A program made the translations under genes and the position numbers. Below, piece by piece: positions 1-10,509 of a stretch of DNA of 64,000 bases. The notes beneath the pieces were generated by a model that was not told the origin of the DNA, made no database searches, and saw only the letters and a program-made list of their open reading frames with translations. How positions within the stretch are numbered: position 1 is the first letter of the stretch; each line of letters opens with the position of its first letter. The DNA is from Paguma larvata (taxonomy: Eukaryota; Chordata; Mammalia; Carnivora; Viverridae), in the NCBI GenBank assembly GCA_030068075.1, contig CM057839.1, positions 22,857,167 through 22,921,166 on the forward strand, read 5' to 3'.

Positions 1-92
1 ATGTGTTTCAACATACGTTGATTAAAAATCAGGCATAAAGTAAGTACTGAAAACACAATACTATAATGATTGAATATTGAGCAATTGTGTCT

Positions 93-303
93 TTAATTTT
101 TTTTATGTTTATTTATTTTTGAGAGAGAGAGAGACAGCATGCAAGCAAGGGAGGGGCAGAGAAAAGGAGACAGAGAACCCAAAGCAGGCTCCAGGCTCTG
201 AGCTCTCAGCACAGAACCCAATGAGGAGCTCAAACTCACAAACTGCAAGATCATGATCTGAGTCAAAGTCAGATGCTTAAGCGACTGAGCCACCCAGGCA
301 CCC
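93..303 (-). mobile_element. Felid CAN-SINE, near full length
   Basis: Reading the minus strand gives the tRNA-Lys-like head (GGTGCCTGGGTGGCTCAG), the CTGTGCTGAGAGCTCAGAGCC body, a short (CT)n block and an A-rich tail. The flanks are loosely similar around TGTGTCTTTAA (left) and AGTGTTCTTTAA (right), which may be a decayed TSD. The 108-codon minus-strand open frame over it is a chance translation of the SINE. Confidence 0.95.
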
Positions 304-398
304 AAATTTGAGTGTTCTTTAAAACTGGAAGAGAAGCGAACATCTTTTCCTTCTACACATTCAAGTTCTTGTCTGGGGCTGCTGTAACAAGAGACATA

Positions 399-880
399 CA
401 GGTATCTCCCACGTTTCAAAACCTTGCCTTATGCCACTTTGCTTCTCTGAAAGATCTACATTAGTACCTGTTTTCACTGGCCAAAAGATATCAGAAGAAG
501 GTATTCATTTTTCTGAAAAATAACAAAAAACAAAAATAGTGTTTAGTGCTTATTTTGCAACTAGCCTTAATAGAGGCGGCAAATATTGGCAAATCCAGGC
601 TCCTTCCCTGGAAACTACACTCAGCATCTCAGTGAAGCCACCATAGCTTTGAATGGCATTTTGTGAGCATCTGTGCTTTATCTCAATTTATTTTGTGCAT
701 CTGTTAGTAAGACGTGTTCTAAGATATCAGAAAAATCTAGGAGAGGTCATTTGTTAGGTCTGGGAATGCTCGAAAATTTTTTCATTGTAAATTAATGTAA
801 TTTTTTCTTTCCTTTAAGCCATGTCAGTTTACCAAAGTTTTCAGAGGAATGCTCTACTTTCAGATAGCAGGGAAACCCTG
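399..880 (+). mobile_element. Tigger/mariner-type non-autonomous DNA transposon (MITE)
   Basis: The element begins CAGGTATCTCCC and ends GGGAAACCCTG, which are imperfect terminal inverted repeats. A TA dinucleotide lies directly outside each end (397-398 and 881-882), the target duplication of Tc1/mariner elements. The 482-bp interior has no usable open frame, so it is a non-autonomous derivative. The family assignment (pogo/Tigger-like) rests on the TIR form, the TA target and recognition of the interior. The exact subfamily was not determined. Confidence 0.8.
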
Positions 881-882
881 TA

Positions 883-1445
883 TTAACAAGAGAAAAGCAT
901 AGAAATTTATTTAATATAAATCTCCATGTGACAGAGGATCCTTCATAAGTAAATGAGGACTCAAAAAAGTGATTCAAGTTGAATGATTTTATGCTAGGTT
1001 TGATGAAGAGTGGAAAGTCTTGAGAAAATGGGAGCTAAAGACGCTAACTGGGGAAAGCTTATAAGGCTCTTTCCTTTCAATTCTTCTCAGTATCCGTGTC
1101 TGTCCTAGAGATAAGGATGTTCCTTTCCCCTGGATATAGAAAGAGTATCTCTCCTGTGAGGGTCCTATGACACACTTCAGGGAAGGCTGGAAAGTGTCAG
1201 GGAGTCCTTCCTGCTCTTGCCCTTTTCCTCAAATTTCTTCACCTTAATATATTCAACATGCCAGTGTGCCATATTCTGGAGTAGTAGGTCCTAATCAAGT
1301 GCCTAATCAAGGCAACTATGAGTAGTCTGCCTCATCAAGATCTGAAGTTGTAGGGGAAACAGCTTTAACAAATTTTCTAAGATTATCATAGATATACATT
1401 TAATTGTTTTGAAACAAGTAAAAATATAAATGTTATTTTTAAAAA
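883..1445. other. Unassigned non-coding stretch
   Basis: No repeat family, RNA gene or convincing coding frame is recognised. The sequence is moderately AT-rich and unique-looking. Confidence 0.5.
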
Positions 1446-1460
1446 AAAGTAAGAAAGATA

Positions 1461-1676
1461 GGGGCACCTGGGTGCTTAGTTGATTGTGTCCAACTCTTGA
1501 TTTCAGCTCAGGTCATGATCTCAGTGTGAACGAGATCCAACCTTGCATCTGGTTCTGTGCTGACAACACAGAGCCTGCTTAGGATTCTGTCTCTCCCTCT
1601 CTCTGTCCTTCCCCTGCTACTGAGCTCTCTCTTTCTCTCTCTCTCTCTCTCAAAATAAATAAACGTTTTAAAAAAG
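1461..1676 (+). mobile_element. Felid CAN-SINE with TSD
   Basis: The head GGGGCACCTGGGTG is followed by the body, a CT-rich block and an AAATAAATAAACG tail. A 14-bp direct repeat flanks it: AAAGTAAGAAAGAT at 1446-1459 and AAAGTAACAAAGAT at 1677-1690, one mismatch. An 81-codon antisense frame overlaps it and has no coding meaning. Confidence 0.97.
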
Positions 1677-1828
1677 AAAGTAACAAAGATGGCTATATTG
1701 AATTCATGCCATGTGTTCACACTCATATAGGTGATGAAAATGACAGTTGTCAACTATACAACATTACTTTGGCAGTTTAAATACTGACAATTTTAGATCA
1801 TACTGGATAGAATTTGTTTCCATATTTT

Positions 1829-1975
1829 TAAAATAATTTATGGTGCAGTTGGTTTCCATACAACACCCAGTGCTCATCCCAACAAGTGCCTTCCTCAATG
1901 CCCGTCACCCACTCTCCCCTCTCCCATACCCCCCAAGTAACCCTCAGTTTGTTATTAGTATTTAAGAGTCTCTCA
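1829..1975 (-). mobile_element. Very short 5'-truncated L1 3' end (young carnivore type)
   Basis: This is an antisense L1 3'-terminal segment with the typical CCATACAACACCCAGTGCTC stretch and the C-rich CACCCACTCTCCCC part. A 12-bp perfect TSD, TTTCCATATTTT, flanks it at 1817-1828 and 1976-1987, so it is a complete 147-bp insertion and not a remnant. It has no coding capacity. Confidence 0.88.
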
Positions 1976-1987
1976 TTTCCATATTTT

Positions 1988-2459
1988 CCTAGATTATCTT
2001 CTTAAAATATTAAGAACATCAGACTTTATAAATTAACAATACCTTATGTCTTCTAGAAATCTCCCTATACAATTTGGAAAAACTTTAAGATTTTTTGTTG
2101 TTGTTATTTTTTAAGTACAAATACGAAATACATAATTAGCTGCTGTGGGTCAAAGAGCTTCCACTCAAAAAATTATTTCATTTAGAAAGCCATGAATAAA
2201 AATGTGAACACTTAAAGAACATGGATTCTGAAAACACTTCATCATTTTTGTGCCTTATATACATTTTTCTCTCAATGATGTGATTGAAAAAGTTAGCAGC
2301 CATTCAATTATGATTGTTTTGTTGCTACTAAGTTGGCCAGAACAACATTTCATATCTTACCATTTGAAATGTTATTTTCTTAGTAAAGAAAATCAATATT
2401 TTTAGGTATTTTGGCTTATGACAAGAAAGTTCAAAATTCTTATCTAAATTATCTTTCTA
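1988..2459. other. Unassigned AT-rich stretch
   Basis: No repeat or gene is recognised in this AT-rich sequence. Confidence 0.5.
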
Positions 2460-2460
2460 G

Positions 2461-2735
2461 GGGCACCTGGGTGGCTCAGTCAGCTAAGTGTCTGACTCTT
2501 GGTTTTAGCTCTGATTATGATCAGCTAAAACTCTTGGTTTTAGCTCTGATTATGATCTGTGGGGCTCAAACCCATGGTTTGTGGGGTTTGAGCCCATATC
2601 CGACGCTCTGTGCTGACAGTGCAGAACTGGGTTGGGATTCTCTCTCTCCCTCTCTCTACCTGTTCCTCCCCAACTTGTGCTGTCTCTGGTCTCTCAAAAT
2701 AAAAAAATAAATAAGCTTGAATTTTAAAAAATCTA
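2461..2735 (+). mobile_element. Felid CAN-SINE with internal duplication and inverted copy
   Basis: The head GGGGCACCTGGGTGGCTCAG and an A-rich tail are present. The A/B-box region is rearranged. A 28-bp segment at 2495-2522 is repeated at 2530-2557, each preceded by CAGCTAA. GGGCTCAAACCC at 2562-2573 is an inverted copy of GGGTTTGAGCCC at 2583-2594, where ordinary copies have only the latter. The overlapping 99-codon plus-strand frame is a chance translation. Confidence 0.95.
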
Positions 2736-3127
2736 AGAAATGGAAATTTTCATGTCTAATAGCAAGTGATAGTTAAGTTACATTAAACTGATCCTTCATG
2801 AAAAATAATATAAGTAGACCATATACCATTATGAAATAAAACAGCTAAATCATACTTTATGAATGAACTACTAGGTAATGTTATAACTGATTATCTTTAT
2901 AGCTGTCATTATATATCATAACATAGTTTTGCATAATATCAAACTGACTCTTATAGAAAAAATGAGTGCTATGTTAATACAGACAAAATCAACTTTTATA
3001 ACTGATAGTTACAGCAAAAACAAAGAACACTAAAATAATTTATATTGTCCATGCTAAAGAAAACAGAGTAAATATTATGAAGATAATGAACATTAGAAAA
3101 TTTTGTCTAAGAAGACTTTCTTCCCTG
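2736..3127. other. Unassigned AT-rich stretch
   Basis: Nothing is recognised: no repeat family, RNA gene or coding frame. Confidence 0.5.
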
Positions 3128-3466
3128 TTCTATAGACTGAAAGTTTCTGTTTCCCCAAATTTGTAGGTTGAAACCTAATTTCCAATATGATGGTGTTTGG
3201 AGGCAAGGTCTTCAGGAGATACTTAGGTCATGAAGTGATGCCTTCATGAATGGCATCAGTGACCTTAGAAAATATCCCAGGAAGTTCCTTTGCTGCTTCC
3301 TCCATGAGAGGACAACAGTCGAAAGACCAAGAAAAGGGCTTTCACCAGACCCTGAATCTGCAGTGATCTCAGACTTTCCAGTTTTCAGAACAGTGAGAAA
3401 TAAAATTTGGTAGTTTATAAGCCACCTTACATATGTCATTTTAACAGTTGGAATGGACTAAGAATA
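3128..3466 (+). mobile_element. MaLR-type LTR (MST/MLT1-like), solo
   Basis: The order of motifs matches mammalian-apparent LTR retrotransposon LTRs: GACTGAAAG, a GTTGAAACCTAATTTCC block, GATGGTGTTTGGAGGC, GGTCATGAAG, CCAGACCCTGAATCTG, a GAGAAATAAA polyadenylation signal at about 3396, TTTATAAGCCACC and the terminal GGAATGGACTAAGA. No internal MaLR sequence adjoins it, so it is a solo LTR. The 75-codon antisense frame inside it is not a gene. Confidence 0.8.
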
Positions 3467-3552
3467 TCTGTCATTCTGGTCAAATTGAAAGAAAGTTGGC
3501 CAGATTTCCCAATGCCTGCTCCTCAAGCATCAAAACCATCAGGGATGTGAAC

Positions 3553-3598
3553 TAAAAATAAATAAATAAATAAAAAATAAATAAATAAATAAATAAAT
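3553..3598 (+). repeat. (AAAT)n microsatellite
   Basis: About ten AAAT units in two blocks split by AAAAA. No SINE body lies directly upstream. Confidence 0.9.
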
Positions 3599-3694
3599 GA
3601 AACTGAACTCATTCTTCATACAAGTGTTCCAGAAATTAGACTTCTTAGGTGGTTGATAATGACTAATGTCCAATTATCCTTGTCAATGAATTTA

Positions 3695-4608
3695 GCCTTA
3701 TTTTTTAAAAATATTTTATTTTATTTCATCATGAGACGTGTAGTTTCAAATTCCCATTCCCTGTTTTCCCCATTCCCCCATCCACCTCCCCCTCTGGTAA
3801 CCATTATTTGTTCTCTATACTTAAAGGTCTGTTTCTTGGTTTGCCTGTCTCTCTTTTTTTCCCTTTGTTCATTTGTTTTGTTTCTTAAATTCCACATATG
3901 AGTGAGATCATATGGTATTTGTCTTTATCGGACTGACTTATCAATTAGCATTATACTCTCTAGCTCCATCCATGTTGTTGCAAATGGCAAGACTTCATTC
4001 TTTATTAAGGCTGAGTAATATCTATCAAAGGACGCTTGCGTTTCTTCCATAGTTTGTCTATTGTAAACAGTGCTTCAATAAACATAAGGGTGTATGTATC
4101 CTTTTGAATTAATATTTTCGTATTTTTTTAGAATAAATAGTAGTGCAATTACTGGATGACATGGTACATCTATTTTTCATTTTTGAGGAATGTCCATACT
4201 GTTTTCTACAATGGCTGCATTCCCATCAACAGTGCATAAAGATCCCTTTTTCTTCATGTCCTTTCCAACGCTTGTTTCTTGCGTTTTTGATTTTAGCCAA
4301 TCTGACAGGTGTGAGGTGATGTCTCATTGTAGTGTTGATTTGCGTTTCCTTGTAGATTGCTGATGTTGAGCATCTTTTCATGTGCCTGTTAGCCATCTGT
4401 ATATCTTCTTTGGATAAATGTCTGTTCATGCCCATTTTTAATTGGATTATTTGTTTTTTGGGTATTGAATTTTATCACTTATTTATATATTTTGGATACT
4501 AACCCTTTATCAGATATGCCATTTGCAAATATCTTCTCCCACTTCATAGGTTGCCTTTTAGTTTTATTTGTTGTTTCCTTTGTTGTACAGAAACTTAATT
4601 TTGATGTC
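3695..4608 (-). mobile_element. L1 3' portion, antisense, 5'-truncated
   Basis: The minus strand carries the end of L1 ORF2 and the 3' UTR. At 4226-4435 the minus-strand frame reads [20 protein letters not shown]..., the characteristic C-terminal part of the L1 ORF2 protein, followed by [15 protein letters not shown]. Frameshifts and stops break the rest. The left part shows the usual antisense L1 3' UTR motifs (CCACATATGAGTGAGATCATATGG; ACTGACTTA). It begins near 4608 in ORF2, so it is strongly 5'-truncated and dead. Its 3' end lies near an A/T-rich run at about 3700. Confidence 0.92.
4226..4435 (-). pseudogene. L1 ORF2p C-terminal fragment
   Basis: This 69-codon open remnant lies within the L1 at 3695-4608. 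It includes the [18 protein letters not shown] stretch and the HLTPVR motif of the LINE-1 ORF2 C-terminal domain. Reverse transcriptase and endonuclease domains are absent because of the 5' truncation, so no activity is possible. Confidence 0.85.
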
Positions 4609-5532
4609 TCAGCTTAGCCTTGTAATATAATTTGTCCCCCTGAGTGTCACTATTTTTCCTATAACTGTCATTTTGAACATGTTCTTTCCAAAGATGCAGA
4701 TCCATCCTCCAAAACTTTCTGTTCCTAGTTATTAGAGCCATTGCTTGCACAACAAAAGCATATAAACCTGAATACAGTTCAAAGGCCAATATGTTTAAGG
4801 ATTAGTCTCTCCTATTTTGAAGTTGATCGTTATCTTGGCCAGTGAATCATCAGTCATTTAATTACCTTGCATGTGCATACACATCTGCATATACATTCAC
4901 ACATATACGACATGCGCCTACAATGGAGAAAGGTGATTTCAAATTTGTGATTGCACAAATTTCTCACATGAAAAAAACTTGTATTTATTGACAGTATTTA
5001 TCAAGTGATAGGAAAAGACAATCCAAAAAGTAAAAATAACAATGTATTTTCAGAAATCTGATTAATTTCTGAAATTCTACTGATATTTTGAGATATTAAT
5101 TTATAAAGAAGATTAAAGTTTATTAATGTATAATGGTATTCCTATCTTTCCAATTATAAGCATATAAATTATTGCTATTCCAGGAATATTCTTCCAGATG
5201 TCAAGGTCCCAAAGAAAACAAATTAACAAAAGGATCAATATAAGATTTTTTTTTTTCCTGAATGGTCCAGAAGTATATTTAATCCAGTTTGAGACAGACC
5301 AAAGTCTTTTCTTTCTTTTTTTTAACCTCATTACACTACAGTTTCCCAGAGACTGGAATACTTGAGACTGACATTTAAAGATGACTCTTCTTTAGAAGTA
5401 GGCATAGTAACGTATTCTAGGCCACTACCCTGTGTTATGGCAATAAATTGAACCTGCTCAAAATTTATTAGTTCAATTGTTTACATAGTATCCCCTATCA
5501 TTTATTGGCTGAGATTTAAGACACCTTACTTA
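4609..5532. other. Unassigned non-coding stretch
   Basis: AT-rich unique-looking sequence with short T runs at about 5248 and 5313. No repeat or gene is recognised. Confidence 0.5.
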
Positions 5533-5821
5533 CGGCGCCTGGGTGGCTCAGTCCTCAAGCATCTGACTTAGGCTTAGGTCATGATCTCAGGGTTCTTGAA
5601 TTCCGTGTCCCACATGGGGTGAGCTGTTGCCCTGCTTTGGGTGAGCAGAAGCCCCGCATCCAGTGAGCATGAGCCCACTTAGGGAGATCCCTGCCTCTTT
5701 CTCTCTCTCCTCTCTCTCTCTCTCTCCCTTTGCCCCTGCTGGGATTCTTTCTTTCTCTCTCTCCCCCTCGCTCACTTGCACCCTCTGTCCTTCTCTCAAA
5801 ATAAAACAACAACAAAAAAAA
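5533..5821 (+). mobile_element. CAN-SINE, variant body with long CT block
   Basis: The head GGCGCCTGGGTGGCTCAG is present. The body (CACATGGGGTGAGC, GGGAGATCCCTGCC) differs from the common felid type and the pyrimidine block is very long (about 5694-5790), ending in AAAATAAAACAACAAC. Two overlapping antisense frames rich in Glu/Arg are translations of the CT tract. Confidence 0.88.
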
Positions 5822-7140
5822 GACTGATGTTACTTGATTTCATATTTTTAACTTATTTATGTTGTTTCAAACCAATTTCAAGTCATTTATTATGTTAATG
5901 GCCAAAATATGAACATTTCTTTGTAGCTCACAACCACTACAAACAAACTGCATTTCTTCCTCAAATTCTGTAGGCTCTCGTAATTATACAGAAACCTGAG
6001 AAATGGGGTATTCACTGTCATAAAACTTTGGGAAGAATGTCTTTTTGATATTTACTATGAACAAATCTGGCTTAGGTGCCTATTTTCAACTTATTTAGCA
6101 TTTACAGAAATGATCTTAGAGATAAAAAAAAATAAGGAAAAATCAAAGGATGTAGACTTGCTATTTTAATTCCACTACAGGGCATAATGATTTTCTAAAA
6201 ATACCTTTAATATAACTTCTCTTCTCTATAAAATATCTTTAACATTCAGAACATCGAAACCACACGTGGTTATAGCTTCAGTCACCTCATTGGGATTTAT
6301 CTCCATGACCAGTAAGTGCATGAGCAGCTCTTTTGAGAAAAACTGAAACGAAAACTGAAATCTTAAAACTAAAGGCAAAAGAAAAGCTGCCCTCAGGTAT
6401 GAGAAAGAATGTGGTGCTTCCCCAAGGCCAGTGGCCCCTGGAAGGAGAAAGGAAATTTGTGTGGAGATAGTAACAACTGCTTGGAACTGTCAGCAGTATG
6501 TCCTGGCTTGCAAGCTGAAGCTTTGCAAGCATTTTGGAGCAGAATGCATTTATTTTTCAACAAGTCAGCAATCTCCATAACAAAAATTCACCTATGCAGA
6601 GACTTTAGGCTGTGTCTAAATTATTGATGAATTTAGTAACTTGCTGATAACAAAGCTTTTCTGGTCCCAGGCTCCTATTATGGGAATGCTCAATTGCTCT
6701 GTCTTGAGAGTAAAAGCTTTTTTAATTGCTTTTGATAGTTTATCAATAAACAATTAAAAAAAGAAATAAAAAAAAGAGAGTAAGACAGGGGGAAAAAAAG
6801 AGAAAATTACTTCACAAAATCTCTGTGGGATGTATCATATAGCCAGATAGGTTTGCTTTTTTCCAAGAGACAGGTAGAAGTTAAAGATGTTATTTCTAGA
6901 TACAAAATTTTAGAATCATTTGAACATAACAACAACATTGTATGCTTTTAGATATTGTGATGCAAGTTTTAGAGATTAACTACCGACCTAATAATATGTT
7001 ACAGGTTTTTAAAAATACAAGATGCCAAAAAAGATTTGGAAGATAGAATGTCCAGAATTCTCAAGTTTCGGGTTGTCAGTCAGGAAGAGGATGAGTTGGG
7101 GGGAATATAACTGCTTACTATTTCTGTTTCATTCTTTCTG
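5822..7140. other. Unassigned non-coding stretch
   Basis: No repeat family is recognised in this 1.3 kb. It holds A-rich runs near 6120 and 6755-6805. The short open frames on both strands at 6287-6627 overlap each other and show no domain or splice context. Confidence 0.5.
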
Positions 7141-7381
7141 CATTAAGATTTCTCAACCTTGACAGTAGGGACCTTCTGAGCCTCGTAATTCTTTGCTGTG
7201 ATGAGATATCTTCTACTTCATTGGATGTTTGACATTATCATGGCTTCAGCTCACTAAAGACCTGTAGCACCTCTTCCAGTAGCCCCACAAAAAAATGTCT
7301 CAACTGTTTCCAGACATTGCCAGATATCCCCTGGGTAAGGTCAGGGCAGTCGAAATTGCCCATAATTGAGAATCACTACTC
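7141..7381 (+). mobile_element. MER5A-like hAT (Charlie) MITE
   Basis: The order TTTCTCAACCTTGAC, AATTCTTTGCTGTG, GGATGTTTGACA, AATGTCTC...CCAGACATTGCCAGAT, ATCCCCTGGG and GAGAATCACTACT is that of the ancient non-autonomous hAT element MER5A. The ends TTCTCAACC and GAGAATCACT are inverted relative to each other. It has diverged from consensus, as expected for a pan-eutherian relic. Confidence 0.85.
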
Positions 7382-8481
7382 TAGTGTGAGTAGAAACTAA
7401 ATGGTCAATATTAGATCAAAGAAGAAAAGAATAAAAAAAAAAAAAAGGAAAGAAAAGCACAATCACATGTCCCTAAACTGCCAAACATATTGATCCTGCA
7501 AACCACTAACAAACTGTAAAATACATTATTTTTAGAGACAGAGTATGGAATGTGCATAATCAAATTACAATCCATCACACAATTTGAGCCAACTCTTAAA
7601 CAGGAATAGATAAAATATATAAACTATCTCAAAATTTTATTTTTATTATTTGGAATCAATCATTGCCAAATAATCTTAATTGGAACCTCTTTATCTATGT
7701 TATTCATTTTTTTTACTGAATTGTTTAAGGGTGGCTCAGAGCCAGAAAAGATTCAGTAGCAAAAGCCAAGATAATCCTTGGACTGAGTCCTTAGTCAATG
7801 AATGGTGGACAACTGCCAATAGTTGGGCATTTTCCATAATTGTATTACTCTTTTCCTTTAAGAAATATAAATATCAAAATAACTGCTTAGTTTGCTTAAT
7901 TAATACAGGTCCGAGTTACATAACGACTGATAATTAAAAACAGATTTTTCCCTCAATCTTCTGTAGAAGATAATGAAACCTGTAACAATCTCTAAAAAAG
8001 TAATATTCTTAATGTTCATTCCAGGAACCCAAAGTCAGCTATAATAGGCCATCAAAAGAAATTTGACTTTACTTCTGAGTCAATATAGTACGTAAACGTT
8101 CAATGGGTTTATGCAGAAGTGTCTTGTATGTGGTGAGGTTTCAAAATAAAAAACTACCTTAGAATCAGAGTAATGTGCAATCCCCCAAATTAGAAATTGT
8201 TACAGGACTATGAATTTTGTTTTTATGTAAGATCAAGGTATGGTTATGTAAGACAATGGTACACACCAATTTTATTCATTTTGGTTTTATATAATTAAAA
8301 ATATCATGATTACAAACAGAAAAATATGAAGTAATAATTTTGTTATTTTCAACTTTCATTCAGCTATGAAATTAACTGAAGATTTTACTTGTTATATTCG
8401 AGTATAATTTCAATGTAACTTCATATATGATTTTGCTCAATTTCTAAAATGTAATACATTAATCAAACATATTAAAATGTT
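7382..8481. other. Unassigned AT-rich stretch
   Basis: No repeat family or gene is recognised. A 13-A run lies at 7434-7446. An 85-codon frame at 7680-7937 has no recognisable domain and I do not call it a gene. Confidence 0.5.
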
Positions 8482-8482
8482 A

Positions 8483-8705
8483 GGGGCGCCTGAGTGGCTC
8501 AGTCGGTTAAGCACCCAACTTCAGCTCAGGTCATAATCTCACAGCTCATGAGTTCAAGCCCTGTGTCAGGCTCTGTGCTGACAGCTCAGAGCCTGGAGCC
8601 AGTTTCAGATTCTGAGTCTCCCTCTCTCTCTGTCCCACCCCCCACTCATGCTCTGTCTCTCTCTCCTTCAAAAATAAACATTAAAAATAAAGTAAATAAA
8701 TAAAT
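8483..8705 (+). mobile_element. Felid CAN-SINE, full length
   Basis: The head GGGGCGCCTGAGTGGCTCAG, body CTCTGTGCTGACAGCTCAG, CT block and A-rich AATAAATAAA tail are all present. It lies head-to-tail next to an older CAN-SINE at 8719. Confidence 0.96.
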
Positions 8706-8718
8706 ACTCTTATACCCT

Positions 8719-8821
8719 TGGGGTGTCTGGCTGGCTCATTCCATGAAGCATGCAACTCTTAATCTCAGTCATGAGATCAAGCCTCATGTTGGGCATGGAG
8801 CCTACTTAAAAAAAAAGTATA
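8719..8821 (+). mobile_element. Older short CAN-SINE (no CT block) with TSD
   Basis: It is a tRNA-like copy only, GGGGTGTCTGGCTGGCTCA ... AAGCATGCAACTCTTAATCTC ... TTGGGCATGGAGCCTACTT, then poly(A). This is the short, CT-less type. The 8-bp TSD TATACCCT lies at 8711-8718 and 8822-8829. Confidence 0.9.
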
Positions 8822-8829
8822 TATACCCT

Positions 8830-9925
8830 GTCTATCACTTCTATGAAATTTGGATTTAATTCCACCTAATGTTATATGTCCTGTAGGTATTCGAGGACTT
8901 TGTTGCAAAGCCTCACTCTTTTCATTGATGTAAGATAAAACAAAAATAACTTGCAAACTTACCTCTAACTTTTCTAATGAGATATTACTTTGCACAAGTT
9001 TAAAAATTCAGCTGTATTTCATTGCTTCAGCTAGTAGTTTTGAGTATTTACTTGAAATATGCGATCATTCACATGTTCCTTATACTGCACTTTTTCCCTT
9101 TAGCATTGTGGCAATATTCACATACTCATCATCGAAGTGTAATATATTAGTCTCTATTCACATTATTTTTTGCCTAGCTAAGTGTTATATAATAACACCG
9201 TCAAAAATACCTGCCTTCATATGTGTCTCTAACCAATTTTTATAATCATATATCCTTCTGTTTCCTCTCACATTGTCCTGAGTAGCTATAAATTTTAATT
9301 TTTCTGAGTCTTTGCACATATTGTTTCTTCTGGCAAATACAATATTTTTCTCAAAGATAATATTAGATGTCATCTTCTCTACACAGAATGAGAGGTTTCT
9401 TCCTGATATTTCTACTGCCTCACCATCATACATCAATTATATAAGCCAATGAGTGGATTTTCTTATTGTTCCAGATTTAGACTATATCTAAATTACTTCT
9501 CTATCTTTAATCTGTAAAACATAATCTGGCATATACAAATGACAGAAGAAATAAATGACAATGGAAGTGGCTTATAAAGACACAGAGAGACTTCAGGGTC
9601 ATTTTTGGATGTTTAGCTTATTTCTAAAAGTTGTAAGGAATCATCATAAACTACTGATGAGAGGAGTTAAAAGATACTGTGTAATTTGGAAGGTAACTTC
9701 CAGGATATTGAAATCTACCTCAGTGAGAGAGGAAAGCAGAAAAATCAAACTGAAAGTTATGGCAAAAATCTAGGCAACGTAGGATAAAGAATTGAATCAG
9801 GCCAGTGATGCAATAAATAAAAAGGGATAGAGAAATGGTGTATCTTTGTTTTCCCATAATCTTGGAAGAGTGAAGTGTACACACAGTCAGTTCATTAATA
9901 AATTCAGTTATCAAAACTGGTGGTT
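8830..9925. other. Unassigned AT-rich stretch
   Basis: No repeat family or RNA gene is recognised. Short open frames at 9185-9436 (minus) and 9555-9773 (plus) lack any recognisable domain. Confidence 0.5.
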
Positions 9926-9931
9926 AGTAAT
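9926..9931. repeat. TSD of solo LTR (left)
   Basis: AGTAAT, matching 10457-10462 exactly. Confidence 0.85.
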
Positions 9932-10456
9932 TGTCGGGGTCCTTGTTCCAGCGAATCTAGGGGTCCACGAAGGACAGACAGTCAGGCGAAAGGAAATGAG
10001 AGAGCCACGAGAGATGGAGTCTGATGACCAAGCAGGCAGCCCTGGCAATTCTGGCGTCTCTGGACGTTTTCTCAATTCTGGCATCTTCTGGTGTCTCTTC
10101 CCTGCTGGTCTCTGTCTTTATTTAAAAGGTAGTTTGATCTCTTTAACAATAATCTATTTTTACCAGCAAGGTGGCAAACCTCCTCAATCCTGTATATTGG
10201 TTTTAGGATAAATTTAGGGTGGAAAGAGAGAGCAAGGTGTTTCCTTAAGGTCTTATAAATCCATCAAGGCATGTGCTCCAGGTCCTTCCCCTTCATCTAA
10301 ATGCCATTAAACAAAAGAACATTACATTCCTTGGGGCCAAGGAGAGTACCTCAAGAAATCCAAGCCCGCCATTTTGGCTAGCTGGGAGCTTTGCTTTAAC
10401 CACTTTTCTACACAGGGAGGGGTCTCAACCTGTGAGCCCAAAATGGCTCCCAACAA
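9932..10456 (-). mobile_element. Solo LTR of an endogenous retrovirus, 6-bp TSD
   Basis: The 525-bp element begins TGTCGGGGTCC and ends GGCTCCCAACA (TG...CA), with the 6-bp TSD AGTAAT at 9926-9931 and 10457-10462. On the minus strand it starts TGTTGGGAGCC, has a polyadenylation signal (AAATAAAG, about 10118-10126) and then a U5-like pyrimidine-rich end finishing in CCCCGACA. The orientation is therefore minus. A 6-bp duplication is typical of class II (beta-like) ERVs, so class II is the inference. No internal sequence remains, so it arose by LTR-LTR recombination. The 121-codon frame across its left part (9846-10211) is not a gene. Confidence 0.88.
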
Positions 10457-10462
10457 GTAATT
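10457..10462. repeat. TSD of solo LTR (right)
   Basis: AGTAAT, matching 9926-9931 exactly. Confidence 0.85.
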
Positions 10463-10509
10463 ATAATTATGTACGTCCAATTAAAGATTAATAAGAGTCT
10501 GGTACTAAG

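Noticed and set aside
2495..2557. CRISPR-like direct repeats
   Set aside because: Only two repeat copies exist, inside a SINE, in a mammalian genome. There is no array.
5579..5815. Glu/Arg-rich frames such as RERERERER
   Set aside because: They are antisense translations of the (CT)n block of a SINE, not a coiled-coil or RS-type protein.
8483..8560. tRNA-Lys gene
   Set aside because: The tRNA-like part belongs to the SINE head. It lacks a complete, foldable tRNA and continues into the SINE body.
8494..8703. A recurring predicted peptide (MAQSV...TLAQV...VSGSVLTAQSLEP...) in many frames across the window, like a protein family
   Set aside because: It is the CAN-SINE body translated in one frame. 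It occurs only inside SINEs on either strand (for example 13953-14156, 34164-34355 and 54344-54583), with no start context or conservation expected of a gene.
9846..10211. 121-codon open frame, one of the longest in the window
   Set aside because: Most of it lies inside the solo LTR (9932-10456) and in the wrong strand for that LTR; no domain is visible.
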